A stretch of 64,000 bases of DNA from Antribacter soli (GTDB lineage: Bacteria > Actinomycetota > Actinomycetes > Actinomycetales > Cellulomonadaceae): contig NZ_JAKGSG010000035.1 in assembly GCF_021568775.1 (NCBI RefSeq), positions 81,688 to 145,687 on the forward strand. Reading direction: 5' to 3'. Positions within the stretch are counted from its first letter, which is position 1, and every line of letters begins with the position of its first letter. The notes beneath the pieces are model-generated. The model made no database searches. It saw only the letters and a program-made list of their open reading frames with translations, and was not told the origin of the DNA. The position numbers were made by a program, and so were the translations under genes. Below, in pieces: positions 17,086 through 25,179 of this stretch.

Positions 17086-18756
17086 ATGGTCGGCGACAGC
17101 TCGGACGCCCCCCGCCGGCACTTCGTGGTGTGCGGCGACAACCCCCTCGCCTACCGGGTGACGCTCGCGCTCTGCACCCGGTACGAGGGCACCGTCCGCG
17201 TGGTGCTCGCGGACCCGGCGAGCACCTACGCCGTGCTGATGGCGGGACTCCCCCACGTCGAGGTCGTCGCGGCGGAGCGGGCGGACGCGGCCGCGCTGGA
17301 GCGAGCCGGCGCCGCTCACGCCGACGCCGTCGCGCTGCTCCAGCAGGACGACGGCGGGAACGTGGACACGGCGCTGCTCGTCGACGAGCGCTGGCCGGGA
17401 ACGCGGCTCGTGGTGCGGATCTTCGACGACGACCTCGGCGCGTCGCTCGAGAAGCACATTCCCGGCTGCCAGGCGATGTCGTCGTCGGGCTTCGCGGCGC
17501 CCGAGATCGTGGCCCTCGCGCTGCGCGAGCCGACCCGCCTCCACGTACCTGACCGGAACCTGGTCATCACCCACCCGCACACCCCGCTCCCGGTGATCGC
17601 GCCCCTGTTCGCCGGGTCGGGCCACCGGAGCGACCCCGTCCGACCGCTGCCCGCGGGGGACGACCTCCCGGTCCGCGTCCTGGCCGCCGCTCCCCCCGAG
17701 GACACCGCCCCGCCGGCCCCGCGCCGCCCGCGCCGCACGACGCTGCGCACCATCGGCATGGTGGCCGGCCGGAACCTGCGGATCGCGCTCGCCGTCGTCG
17801 TCGTGCTCGTGGTGCTCGGGACGGCCGCGATCGCGCAGAGCACGGGCGGCGACTGGCCGTGGGCCATGTACGTCTCGATCCTCACCGCGCTGGGCGGGAC
17901 CGACCCCGACGGCACGCTCGGCCTCCTCGGGCGCACGACGCACGTGCTCCTCACCGTCGTCGGCGTCGCCGTGGTGCCGCTGGTCACGGCGGCGCTCGTC
18001 GACGGCGTCGTGCGGGCCCGCCTCCTGCTCGACCGGGGCGAGCTCACCGAGCCCATGTCCGGCCACGTCGTCGTGGTGGGCCTGGGCGACCTCGGCGCGC
18101 GCGTCGTGTCCGCGCTGGCCGCGCGAGGCGTCGACGTGGTCGCCGTCGACCGGGACGAGCAGGCGCGCGGCGTCGCCGTCGCGCGCGAGCTCCAGGTGCC
18201 GGTCGTCATCGGTGACGCCCGGGTGTCCGCGACGCTGCGCGCGGCGTACACGGGCGACGCCCGCGCCGTCGTCGTCGTGACGGGCGGCACCGCCACGACG
18301 ATCGGCATCGGCTTCGCCGCCGACGCCGTGGACCGTACCGACGGCGCGGGCGAGCTGCGCGTGGTCCTGCGGGTCTTCGACGAGGGGCTGCGCACGCGCC
18401 TGCAGCGCAAGGCGCCGCACTTCCGCTGCGTCAGCGCCTCGCACCTGGCGGCGCCACGCTTCGCGGCGGCCACGCTCGGCCAGGACGTCATCGACACGAT
18501 CCCCTACCTCGACCGCGTGCTGCTCGTCGCGGGCATCGAGGTGACCGACGACGGGCTCGCGCGCCGGTTCGCGCGCGACCTGGAGGAGCCGGGCGCGGTC
18601 AAGGTGCTCGCCCTGCACACCGCGCAGCTCGACGGCGGCGGGGGCGGCCGGACGATCGACCCGGGGCTCACCGCCCGGCCGCTGCGCCCCCGCGACACCC
18701 TGTACGTGATCGCCACGACCGACGGGCTGCGGCGGCTGCGGCAGCAGACCCGTTGA
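17086..18756 (+). CDS. Two-Rossmann (TrkA-N/RCK) ion channel-like membrane protein
   Basis: A 556-residue protein with a first TrkA-N-like domain (about residues 10-180), a membrane section (about 222-315) and a second RCK-type domain starting at GHVVVVGLGDLGARV near 326. The membrane part shows TM1 (NLRIALAVVVVLVVLGTAAI), a re-entrant pore-like segment WPWAMYVSILTALGGTDPDG and TM2 (THVLLTVVGVAVVPLVTAALV). A canonical K+ filter (TxGYG) is absent; TALGGTD occupies the place. Architecture resembles the CASTOR/POLLUX and actinobacterial potassium channel-related proteins. No signal peptide. Start ATG at 17086 follows a weak CATCAT at -12. Ion specificity is unknown. Confidence 0.8.
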   Translation: MVGDSSDAPRRHFVVCGDNPLAYRVTLALCTRYEGTVRVVLADPASTYAVLMAGLPHVEVVAAERADAAALERAGAAHADAVALLQQDDGGNVDTALLVDERWPGTRLVVRIFDDDLGASLEKHIPGCQAMSSSGFAAPEIVALALREPTRLHVPDRNLVITHPHTPLPVIAPLFAGSGHRSDPVRPLPAGDDLPVRVLAAAPPEDTAPPAPRRPRRTTLRTIGMVAGRNLRIALAVVVVLVVLGTAAIAQSTGGDWPWAMYVSILTALGGTDPDGTLGLLGRTTHVLLTVVGVAVVPLVTAALVDGVVRARLLLDRGELTEPMSGHVVVVGLGDLGARVVSALAARGVDVVAVDRDEQARGVAVARELQVPVVIGDARVSATLRAAYTGDARAVVVVTGGTATTIGIGFAADAVDRTDGAGELRVVLRVFDEGLRTRLQRKAPHFRCVSASHLAAPRFAAATLGQDVIDTIPYLDRVLLVAGIEVTDDGLARRFARDLEEPGAVKVLALHTAQLDGGGGGRTIDPGLTARPLRPRDTLYVIATTDGLRRLRQQTR

Positions 18757-18781
18757 CCAGCAGGGGACATAGGCGTACAAA
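18753..18781 (+). promoter_or_regulatory. Promoter of the GH16 gene
   Basis: A TTGACC -35 (18753-18758), a 17-base spacer and TACAAA (18776-18781) form a reasonable sigma-70-type promoter. Initiation would fall near 18788, inside the operator that follows. The -35 overlaps the stop of the upstream channel gene. Confidence 0.55.
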
Positions 18782-18786
18782 GGGGA

Positions 18787-18802
18787 TTGAGAGCGCTCTC
18801 AA
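18787..18802. promoter_or_regulatory. LacI-family operator before the GH16 glucanase
   Basis: TTGAGAGCGCTCTCAA is a perfect 16-bp CG-centred palindrome, the form recognised by LacI-family sugar repressors of actinobacteria. It covers the predicted transcription start, so binding should repress. A LacI-family gene follows the GH16 gene directly. Confidence 0.7.
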
Positions 18803-18860
18803 AACGCACTGACCGCACCACCCGTCCGATCACCGTCGATCACGGAAAGCGAGTCACCCC

Positions 18861-20231
18861 ATGAGAACCCGCCTTGCCGGCGCCTTGGTCGCCGGCATCC
18901 TGGCCGCCACGCTCGGCCCGGTCGTAGCCCTCGCCGCGCTGGCCGCCGTCCCCACCACCCCGGCCGGCTGGTCGCACGTCTGGAGCGACGACTTCACCGG
19001 TGCCGCCGGTACCGGTGTCAACACGTCGAGCTGGATCTACGACATCGGCAGCTCCTACCCCGGCGGCGCCCCCAACTGGGGCACCGGCGAGATCGCGTAC
19101 CACACCAGCAGCACCCAGAACGTCTACCACGACGGCAACGGCAACCTCGCGATCAGGCCGCTGCGCGACGCCGCCGGCAGCTGGACGTCCGGGCGCATCG
19201 AGACCCAGCGCTCCGACTTCCAGCCGCCCGCCGGCGGCGTCCTGCGCGTCGAGTCCCGCATCCAGATGCCCGACGTCACCGGCGCCGCCGCCCAGGGCTA
19301 CTGGCCCGCGTTCTGGATGCTCGGCACGCCGTTCCGCGGCAACTACTGGAACTGGCCCGGCATCGGCGAGATCGACATCATGGAGAACGTCAACGGCGTC
19401 AACAAGGTGTGGGGCACGCTGCACTGCGGCACGTCCCCCGGCGGTCCCTGCAACGAGACGACGGGCCTGGGCGGCTCCACGACCTGCTCCGGCACCACGT
19501 GCCAGGCCGGGTTCCACACGTACCGCGTCGAGTGGGACCGCAGCGTCACCCCGAACCAGATGCGGTGGTATCTCGACGGCGCGCTCTTCCACACCGTGAA
19601 CGCGAACCAGGTCGACGCGACCACGTGGGAGAACGCCACGAACCACGGCTTCTTCATCATCCTCAACGTCGCCATCGGCGGCAGCTGGCCGGGCAACCCG
19701 ACGGCGCAGACCGTCTCCGGCGTGCCCATGCTCGTCGACTACGTGGCGGTGTGGCAGCGCGCCGGCGGCTCGACGCCGACGCCGACCCCGACGCCCACCC
19801 CGACCCCGCCGACGGGCTCGCGGGACGCCTACTCCACCATCCAGGCGGAGTCGTACAACGCCCAGAGCGGCGTCTCCGTCGAGACCACCACGGACTCGGG
19901 CGGCGGGCAGAACATCGGCTGGCTCGCGAACGGCGACTGGGTCCGGTTCGACGGGGTGAGCTTCGGGTCGACGCCCGCGCGCTCGTTCACCGCGCGCGTC
20001 GCATCCGGCGCCGCAGCCGGAGTCAGCGGGCTGGTCGAGGTCCGGCTCGACGACGTGAACAGCGCGCCGATCGGCAGCTTCGCCGTCGCGAACACGGGCG
20101 GCTGGCAGACGTGGACCACCGTCCCCGGCGACATCGCCGCGGTCACCGGCACCCACACGGTGTTCCTCAGGTTCACGAGCGGCCAGCCCGCCGACTTCGT
20201 GAACGTCAACTGGCTCACCTTCAGGCACTGA
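18861..20231 (+). CDS. Secreted GH16 endo-beta-1,3-glucanase with CBM6
   Basis: A 456-residue exported enzyme. The signal peptide covers about residues 1-30 (twin-hydrophobic AGALVAGILAATLGPVVALAALA). The GH16 domain (about 35-300) contains GEIDIMEN with nucleophile Glu170 and acid/base Glu175, the laminarinase-type form with the extra Met. A Thr-Pro linker (305-318) leads to a CBM6 module (about 322-456) with IQAESYNAQSGV and the closing FVNVNWLTF. It probably cuts beta-1,3- or mixed glucans of fungal or plant walls. An operator and promoter lie directly upstream, and the LacI regulator gene lies 24 bases downstream, probably the same transcript. Confidence 0.93.
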   Translation: MRTRLAGALVAGILAATLGPVVALAALAAVPTTPAGWSHVWSDDFTGAAGTGVNTSSWIYDIGSSYPGGAPNWGTGEIAYHTSSTQNVYHDGNGNLAIRPLRDAAGSWTSGRIETQRSDFQPPAGGVLRVESRIQMPDVTGAAAQGYWPAFWMLGTPFRGNYWNWPGIGEIDIMENVNGVNKVWGTLHCGTSPGGPCNETTGLGGSTTCSGTTCQAGFHTYRVEWDRSVTPNQMRWYLDGALFHTVNANQVDATTWENATNHGFFIILNVAIGGSWPGNPTAQTVSGVPMLVDYVAVWQRAGGSTPTPTPTPTPTPPTGSRDAYSTIQAESYNAQSGVSVETTTDSGGGQNIGWLANGDWVRFDGVSFGSTPARSFTARVASGAAAGVSGLVEVRLDDVNSAPIGSFAVANTGGWQTWTTVPGDIAAVTGTHTVFLRFTSGQPADFVNVNWLTFRH

Positions 20232-20255
20232 CTCCCCCTCGAACCAGGAGGCTCG

Positions 20256-21269
20256 ATGCAGGACACCCCGCCCGGACGACCGACGCTCGAGACGGTCGCG
20301 CGCCTGGCCGGGGTGTCCCGCGCGACGGTCTCGCGGGTGGTCAACGGCTCCACGGCCGTCAAGCCCGGCGTGCGCGAGGCCGTCGCCCGGGCGGTGCGGG
20401 AGCTCGGATACGTACCGAACCCCGCCGCGCGCAGCCTCGTGACGCAGCGCACCGACGTCGTGGCGTTCGTGCTCCCCGAGCCCGCCACGCGCGTGTTCTC
20501 CGACGACGCGTTCTTCCCCGGCGTCCTGCGCGGCGTCGGCGAGGAGCTCGAGGCCGCCGACAAGCAGCTCCTCCTGCTCCTCGCCTCCGCGCCGTCGAGC
20601 CACGAGCGCATCCTGCGGTACGTCCACGGCCGCACCGTCGACGGCGTCGTGCTCGCCTCCCTGCACGGCGCCGACCCGCTGCCTGCCTCGCTCGAGGCGC
20701 TCGGGGTCCCCGTCGTGGCGAGCGGGCGACCGCTCGGCCCGGCCACGTTCCCGTACATCGACGTGGACCACGCGGGCGGCGTCGAGGCCGCCGTCCGGTA
20801 CCTGCTCCAGCGTGGCCGCGCCCGCATCGCCACGATCGCCGGTCCGCAGGACATGGTCGCCGGCATCGACCGCCTCGCCGGATACCGGGCCGCGCTCGCC
20901 GGGACGGACCAGGAGCCACTCGTCGCCGTCGGCGACTTCACCCGCGAGTCGGGCATGGTCGCCATGCGCCGGCTCCTGCAGGAGGAGCCGGGGCTCGACG
21001 CGGTCTTCGTCGCGTCCGACCTCATGGCCGACGGCGCGCTGCGCGCCCTGCGCCAGGCAGGCCGCCGGGTGCCCGACGACGTCGCCGTGATCGGGTTCGA
21101 CGACGTGGAGATCGCGCGGTTCACCGAGCCAACCCTCACGACGGTGCGGCAGCCGATCGCCGAGATCGGCCGTCGCCTCGCGCGCCAGGTGCTGCGCCGC
21201 GCGGCCGGGGAGGACATCGAGCCCGCGCTGGTGCTGCCCACCGAGCTCGTGCTCCGTGAGTCGGCATGA
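20256..21269 (+). CDS. LacI-family transcriptional regulator
   Basis: A 337-residue repressor with an N-terminal LacI HTH (TLETVARLAGVSRATVSRVVNG, about residues 9-30, and the hinge helix NPAARSLV near 55), then a periplasmic-binding-like ligand domain with GFDDVEIARF near the C-terminus. AGGAGG is 5 bases upstream of the ATG. Located 24 bases after the GH16 gene, it most likely binds the palindrome at 18787-18802 and senses an oligosaccharide released from beta-glucan (inference). The effector cannot be read from the sequence. Confidence 0.92.
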   Translation: MQDTPPGRPTLETVARLAGVSRATVSRVVNGSTAVKPGVREAVARAVRELGYVPNPAARSLVTQRTDVVAFVLPEPATRVFSDDAFFPGVLRGVGEELEAADKQLLLLLASAPSSHERILRYVHGRTVDGVVLASLHGADPLPASLEALGVPVVASGRPLGPATFPYIDVDHAGGVEAAVRYLLQRGRARIATIAGPQDMVAGIDRLAGYRAALAGTDQEPLVAVGDFTRESGMVAMRRLLQEEPGLDAVFVASDLMADGALRALRQAGRRVPDDVAVIGFDDVEIARFTEPTLTTVRQPIAEIGRRLARQVLRRAAGEDIEPALVLPTELVLRESA

Positions 21270-21304
21270 GCCGCGCGTCGCAGAAGGTGCGAGTCATCGA
21301 AAAA

Positions 21305-21321
21305 GGTACGATCCGCGCGGC
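21305..21321 (+). promoter_or_regulatory. Shared 17-bp promoter box, copy 1
   Basis: GGTACGATCCGCGCGGC occurs here 55 bases before the ATG at 21376 and again, identically, at 26884-26900 before the paralogous gene. TACGAT fits a -10 hexamer. The surrounding sequence is not conserved, so the match points to a shared promoter. Confidence 0.55.
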
Positions 21322-21375
21322 ACGCCGAGACGGCTCGGCGCCGCTAGGGCGCGCCCGCGCCGCAGGAGGAGGAAC

Positions 21376-23268
21376 ATGACCGGGACCGACGCGGCCGACG
21401 AGGCCGTCAACCGGCCTGAGGCCGAGCCGACCGAGGCGGTACCCGCGGAGACAGCCCCCGAGGCGGCGCCCGCGGAAGCCGGCGCCGAGGAGGCCACCGC
21501 CGCCGAGGCCGAGCCGGCCGAGGCCCCCGCCGCCGAGGCCGAGGCCGAGGCCGAGCCCGCGCCCGCGCCCGCGGAAGTCAGCCCCGCAGCCCCCGTGGCC
21601 GCGACCGAGCCGGAGCCCGACGCGCTGTTCGCCGCACCCGGCGCCGCGCCGGCACCTGCCGCACCGGCGCCCGCCGCCGCTGCGCCCGCCGCGAGCGAGG
21701 CCGCGCCGGCGCTCACGACCGCCGACCCGTACCACCTCGCCCCGCCGCCCGCGCCGGAGCAGGCGCTGCTGCCCGCGACCCCGTGGCGCGAGGACCGTGG
21801 CGCCCTCACGGCCGGGCTGCTCAACCTCTCCGGGCTCGGCCTGGGGTACGTCCTGCTGCGCGCCTGGGCACGTGCGGCCGCCGCCGCGGTGATCTCGATC
21901 GTGTTCCTCGTCATCGTCCTGCCCGTGACGTGGCAGGGCGTCAGCGCGGGGTGGCTCGTCGCCTACGTGATCGTCCTGGTGGGCCTCGCGGCCGACGCCT
22001 GGTTCCTGGCCCGCCGCCGGGCCCGGCGCGGCCTCGCGGCGATGCCCGTCCCCGGCGCGCGCATCGCCGCGTGGCCGCTGCTCGCCGTCGTCCCCGTGGC
22101 CGCCGTCGCGTACGCAGGCGTCCAGGCGGAGGAGCTGGAGCAGCACCTCGAGGAGGTCGTGGCGACCGCGATGACCGAGCTCCGGTCGGTCACCGAGGAG
22201 AGCTGGAGCGCGAGGTCGGCGACGTTCGAGGACTCCTACGTGGCGCTCGCCGAGGTCGCCGTCGACCACCCGGACAGCCGCGCCGCCGCGACCGTGCCCG
22301 AGCACCTCGACACGCTGTACGCCCAGGCGACGAACGGGGCGCCGTGCAGCGTCCTGGAGGCGGTCGACTGGTTCGCGGAGCCCCACACCGTGGTCCCGGA
22401 CGAGGTGTCGCTGCAGCCGCGCGCCGCCGAGGCGCTCCCCGCGAGCCTGCGGGGCTGCGCCGGCACCTATCTCGAGACCGCCAACCCCAGCGACGCGGCG
22501 CCGTACCTCGACCGGCTGCTCGCCGACCACGGCTCCTCCGCCGAGGCGACGGCGCTCCCCGGCGAGATGGCCACGTGGCGCGACGAGATCCTCGCCACCA
22601 TCACCGGCGACGACCCGTGCGGGGCGCTGGAGAGCACCCGAGGGGTGGCGCAGCTCTTCGACCTGGTCGCGGCCGAGTCGCTCGCCACGCTCGGGGGCGC
22701 CGCCGCGGAGCGGGTCCCGGAGGGCATCTACCTGTGCGGGCTGCGGTACTTCGACGACAAGGAGTTCACGCTGGCGCGCGAGACCCTCACCGAGCTGGTC
22801 GAGGACCACGCCGGCGACCCGCGCGTCGCCTACGCGGAGCGCGTGATCGTCACGGCAGACGTCGCGACGGTGTACCCGGAGGCCGGGGCGCAGCGCCCCG
22901 GCGAGTCCGCCGCGGGCGGGGCCCGCACCGAGATCACGATCTACAACTACGGGCCCGACGCCGTCGACTGGCTGTACACGGGCGCCGACACTGGGTCGGT
23001 CCATCTCGAGCCGTGCGCGTCGTGCGCGACCGTGTCCGACCTCGAGTCCGCCCCCGAGTGCCTGGAGAGCTCGCCCGGGTACCCGAGCGTGGTGCTGTCC
23101 CTGCCCGAGGGGTCCTACTTCATGGCGCTCCGCGGCTCCGACGGGACCCTCAACGACCCGGAGGACGGGACGGGCGCCTACCCGATCGACGCCGACTACT
23201 ACTACTGGGACTGCGCCTACGTGATCGAGGAGCCGATCGCGTTCGACACGTCCAACCCGATCCCCTGA
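21376..23268 (+). CDS. Membrane protein with eight-cysteine extracytoplasmic region (paralogue A)
   Basis: A 630-residue protein of a family I do not recognise. Residues 1-135 are an Ala/Pro/Glu low-complexity cytoplasmic tail. About 145-210 holds two or three membrane spans (LLNLSGLGLGYVLL, VISIVFLVIVLPV, WLVAYVIVLVGLAADAW) ending in RRRARRG; another span lies at 231-249. The remaining 380 residues are probably outside the cell. They carry the protein's only cysteines: 324, 361, 415, 454, 547, 550 (CASC), 562 and 613. A helical repeat-like part is followed by a beta-rich end (EITIYNYGPDAVDWLY). The paralogue at 26938-28470 keeps all eight. AGGAGGA precedes the ATG at 21376. Function unknown. 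Confidence 0.75.
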   Translation: MTGTDAADEAVNRPEAEPTEAVPAETAPEAAPAEAGAEEATAAEAEPAEAPAAEAEAEAEPAPAPAEVSPAAPVAATEPEPDALFAAPGAAPAPAAPAPAAAAPAASEAAPALTTADPYHLAPPPAPEQALLPATPWREDRGALTAGLLNLSGLGLGYVLLRAWARAAAAAVISIVFLVIVLPVTWQGVSAGWLVAYVIVLVGLAADAWFLARRRARRGLAAMPVPGARIAAWPLLAVVPVAAVAYAGVQAEELEQHLEEVVATAMTELRSVTEESWSARSATFEDSYVALAEVAVDHPDSRAAATVPEHLDTLYAQATNGAPCSVLEAVDWFAEPHTVVPDEVSLQPRAAEALPASLRGCAGTYLETANPSDAAPYLDRLLADHGSSAEATALPGEMATWRDEILATITGDDPCGALESTRGVAQLFDLVAAESLATLGGAAAERVPEGIYLCGLRYFDDKEFTLARETLTELVEDHAGDPRVAYAERVIVTADVATVYPEAGAQRPGESAAGGARTEITIYNYGPDAVDWLYTGADTGSVHLEPCASCATVSDLESAPECLESSPGYPSVVLSLPEGSYFMALRGSDGTLNDPEDGTGAYPIDADYYYWDCAYVIEEPIAFDTSNPIP

Positions 23269-23271
23269 CCC

Positions 23272-23317
23272 CGTCTCTCTGACCTGTGCCGAGTGGTCGG
23301 CACAGGTCAGAGAGACG
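23272..23317 (+). terminator. Perfect 19-bp hairpin after paralogue A
   Basis: Arms 23272-23290 and 23299-23317 are exact inverted copies with an 8-base loop. It starts 4 bases after the stop at 23268 and ends just before the psuG promoter. No T-run. Confidence 0.7.
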
Positions 23318-23324
23318 CGGGCGC

Positions 23325-23330
23325 TACGGT
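23325..23330 (+). promoter_or_regulatory. -10 element for psuG (leaderless)
   Basis: TACGGT ends 6 bases before the GTG at 23337 and lies just past the preceding terminator hairpin. Confidence 0.55.
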
Positions 23331-23336
23331 GGGCCC

Positions 23337-24275
23337 GTGACCGACGCCACGTCCGCTCCGCCGCCCTCCGCCGTCCGCGTGTCCGACGAGGTCACGGCCG
23401 CCCTCGCGGAGGGCAGGCCGGTGCTCGCGCTCGAGTCGACCATCCTCAGCCACGGCCTGCCCGCGCCGCGCAGCATCGAGGTCGGGCTGGCGGCCGAGGA
23501 GACGGTCCGCGCGGCCGGGGCGGTCCCGGCGACGATCGGGGTCGTGGGCGGCACGGCCGTCGTCGGGCTGAGCCCCGGCGAGATCGAGCACCTCTGCACG
23601 GCCGGCGACGTCGTCAAGGTGAGCGTGCGCGACCTGCCCGTCGCGACCGCGCTCGGGCTCGACGGCGGCACCACCGTCGCCGCGACCGCCTGGCTCGCGC
23701 ACCGCGCGGGCATCCGCGTCATGTCGACGGGCGGGCTCGGCGGCGTCCACCGCGGGGCGGGCGAGACGTTCGACGAGTCGGCCGACCTGCCGACGCTCGC
23801 CCGGACCCCGATCACGCTCGTCAGCGCGGGCGTCAAGTCCATCCTCGACATCCGGGCCACGCTGGAGCGTCTCGAGACGCTCAACGTGCCCGTCGTCGGC
23901 TACGGCACCACCAGATACCCCGGCTTCTACGTCGCGGACTCCGGCTTCCGCCTCGACTACCGCGTCGACTCGCCCGAGCAGGCGGCCGCGCTCGCCGCCG
24001 CGCGGGACGCCCACGGGCTCGAGGCCGCGGTGCTCGTCGCGAACCCCGTCGCCACGCACCGCCAGCTCGACCCCGCACTGCACGAGCGCACCCTCGCGGA
24101 CGCCCTCGCCGCGGCCGACGCCGCCGGCGTCACCGGACACGACATCACGCCGTTCCTGCTCGACTTCTTCCAGCGCGCGACCGGTGGCGCGAGCCTCGAG
24201 GTCAACCTGGAGGTCTACCGCGGGAACGTCGAGCTCGGGGCGCGCATCGCGGTCGCGGTCGCGGCGCGCGGATGA
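23337..24275 (+). CDS. psuG: Pseudouridine-5'-phosphate glycosidase
   Basis: Cleaves the C-C glycosidic bond of pseudouridine 5'-phosphate to uracil and ribose 5-phosphate. The 312-residue length is normal. Family blocks are ALESTILSHGLPAPRS, IGVVGGTAVVGLSPGEIEHLC, VKVSVRDLPVA, VMSTGGLGGVHRGAGETFDESADL, SAGVKSILDIRATLERLETL and GYGTTRYPGFY. I chose the GTG at 23337, supported by the -10 hexamer 6 bases upstream; upstream in-frame codons fall in the terminator hairpin. Its stop overlaps the kinase ATG (ATGA). Together they form a two-step pseudouridine salvage pathway. Confidence 0.95.
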   Translation: MTDATSAPPPSAVRVSDEVTAALAEGRPVLALESTILSHGLPAPRSIEVGLAAEETVRAAGAVPATIGVVGGTAVVGLSPGEIEHLCTAGDVVKVSVRDLPVATALGLDGGTTVAATAWLAHRAGIRVMSTGGLGGVHRGAGETFDESADLPTLARTPITLVSAGVKSILDIRATLERLETLNVPVVGYGTTRYPGFYVADSGFRLDYRVDSPEQAAALAAARDAHGLEAAVLVANPVATHRQLDPALHERTLADALAAADAAGVTGHDITPFLLDFFQRATGGASLEVNLEVYRGNVELGARIAVAVAARG

Positions 24276-25156
24276 GCGCGGGAGCCGACGTCGGCCCGGG
24301 CGCGCCGGGGGCCGACGGAGTGCTGGTCGTCGTCGGCGATCTCGTGGAGGACGTCGTCGTCCGCCTGGCCGGGCCGCTGCGCCACGCGACGGACAACGCC
24401 GCCGCGATCATCCGGCGCCGGGGTGGCAGCGCGGCGAACACCGCCGCCGCGGCCGCACCGCTCGTCCCTACCAGATTCGTGGGCTGTGTCGGGCCCGATG
24501 CAGCGGGGGACGCCCTGGTCGCCGGTCTCGCGGCGGCCGGGGTCGAGACGCGCGTCGCACGCCGCGGCACCACCGGCGCCGTCGTCTGCCTGGTCGACGC
24601 CGCGGGCGAGCGCACGATGTTCCCCGACCGGGGCGCGTCGGCCCAGCTCGGCCCGGCAGAGCCGGCGTGGCTCGACGGCGCGGCCTGGCTCCATGTGCCG
24701 GCGTACGGGCTGGGCGCGGGCCGGACGCGCGAGGCGGTCCTGGGTCTCGCGGCGCTCGCCCGCGGGCGCGGGGTGCGGGTGTCGCTCGACGCGTCGTCGA
24801 CGGGACTGATCGAGGAGCTGGGGCGCGCGTCGTTCCTCCGCCTCGTGCGGGAGGTCGCCCCCGCCGTCGTGCTGGCGAACGCCGACGAGGCGGCGCTGCT
24901 GCCGCCGGACGTCGCGCCCGTGATGGTCGTCAAGCGGGGCCCCGACCCGGCGGAGGTCGTCTGCGACGGAGCGCGCGTCGCCCGGGTCGCTGCCATGAGC
25001 GTCGGCCAGGTCGCGGACACGACCGGCGCCGGCGACGCCTTCGCCGCGGGCTTCCTGGCGTCCCTCCTGCGCTGCCCGACGACGGACGTCACCGACCTGG
25101 TCCGCGCCTGCGAGGCGGGCCACCGGGCCGCGGCGGAGCTGCTCCGCACGCGCTGA
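24272..25156 (+). CDS. psuK: PfkB-family kinase, probable pseudouridine kinase
   Basis: A 294-residue ribokinase-fold kinase. The N-terminal PfkB glycine motif appears as RRGGSAANTAAAAAPL and the C-terminal signature DTTGAGDAFAAGFL carries the catalytic Asp. It would phosphorylate pseudouridine to feed PsuG. The assignment rests on the four-base overlap with psuG, since PfkB kinases vary in substrate and the sequence alone would also fit a sugar kinase. It converges on the GH43 gene 24 bases away. Soluble, no signal peptide. Confidence 0.85.
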   Translation: MSAGADVGPGAPGADGVLVVVGDLVEDVVVRLAGPLRHATDNAAAIIRRRGGSAANTAAAAAPLVPTRFVGCVGPDAAGDALVAGLAAAGVETRVARRGTTGAVVCLVDAAGERTMFPDRGASAQLGPAEPAWLDGAAWLHVPAYGLGAGRTREAVLGLAALARGRGVRVSLDASSTGLIEELGRASFLRLVREVAPAVVLANADEAALLPPDVAPVMVVKRGPDPAEVVCDGARVARVAAMSVGQVADTTGAGDAFAAGFLASLLRCPTTDVTDLVRACEAGHRAAAELLRTR

Positions 25157-25179
25157 CCGGGGCCCGCCTCGCCTCCCTG

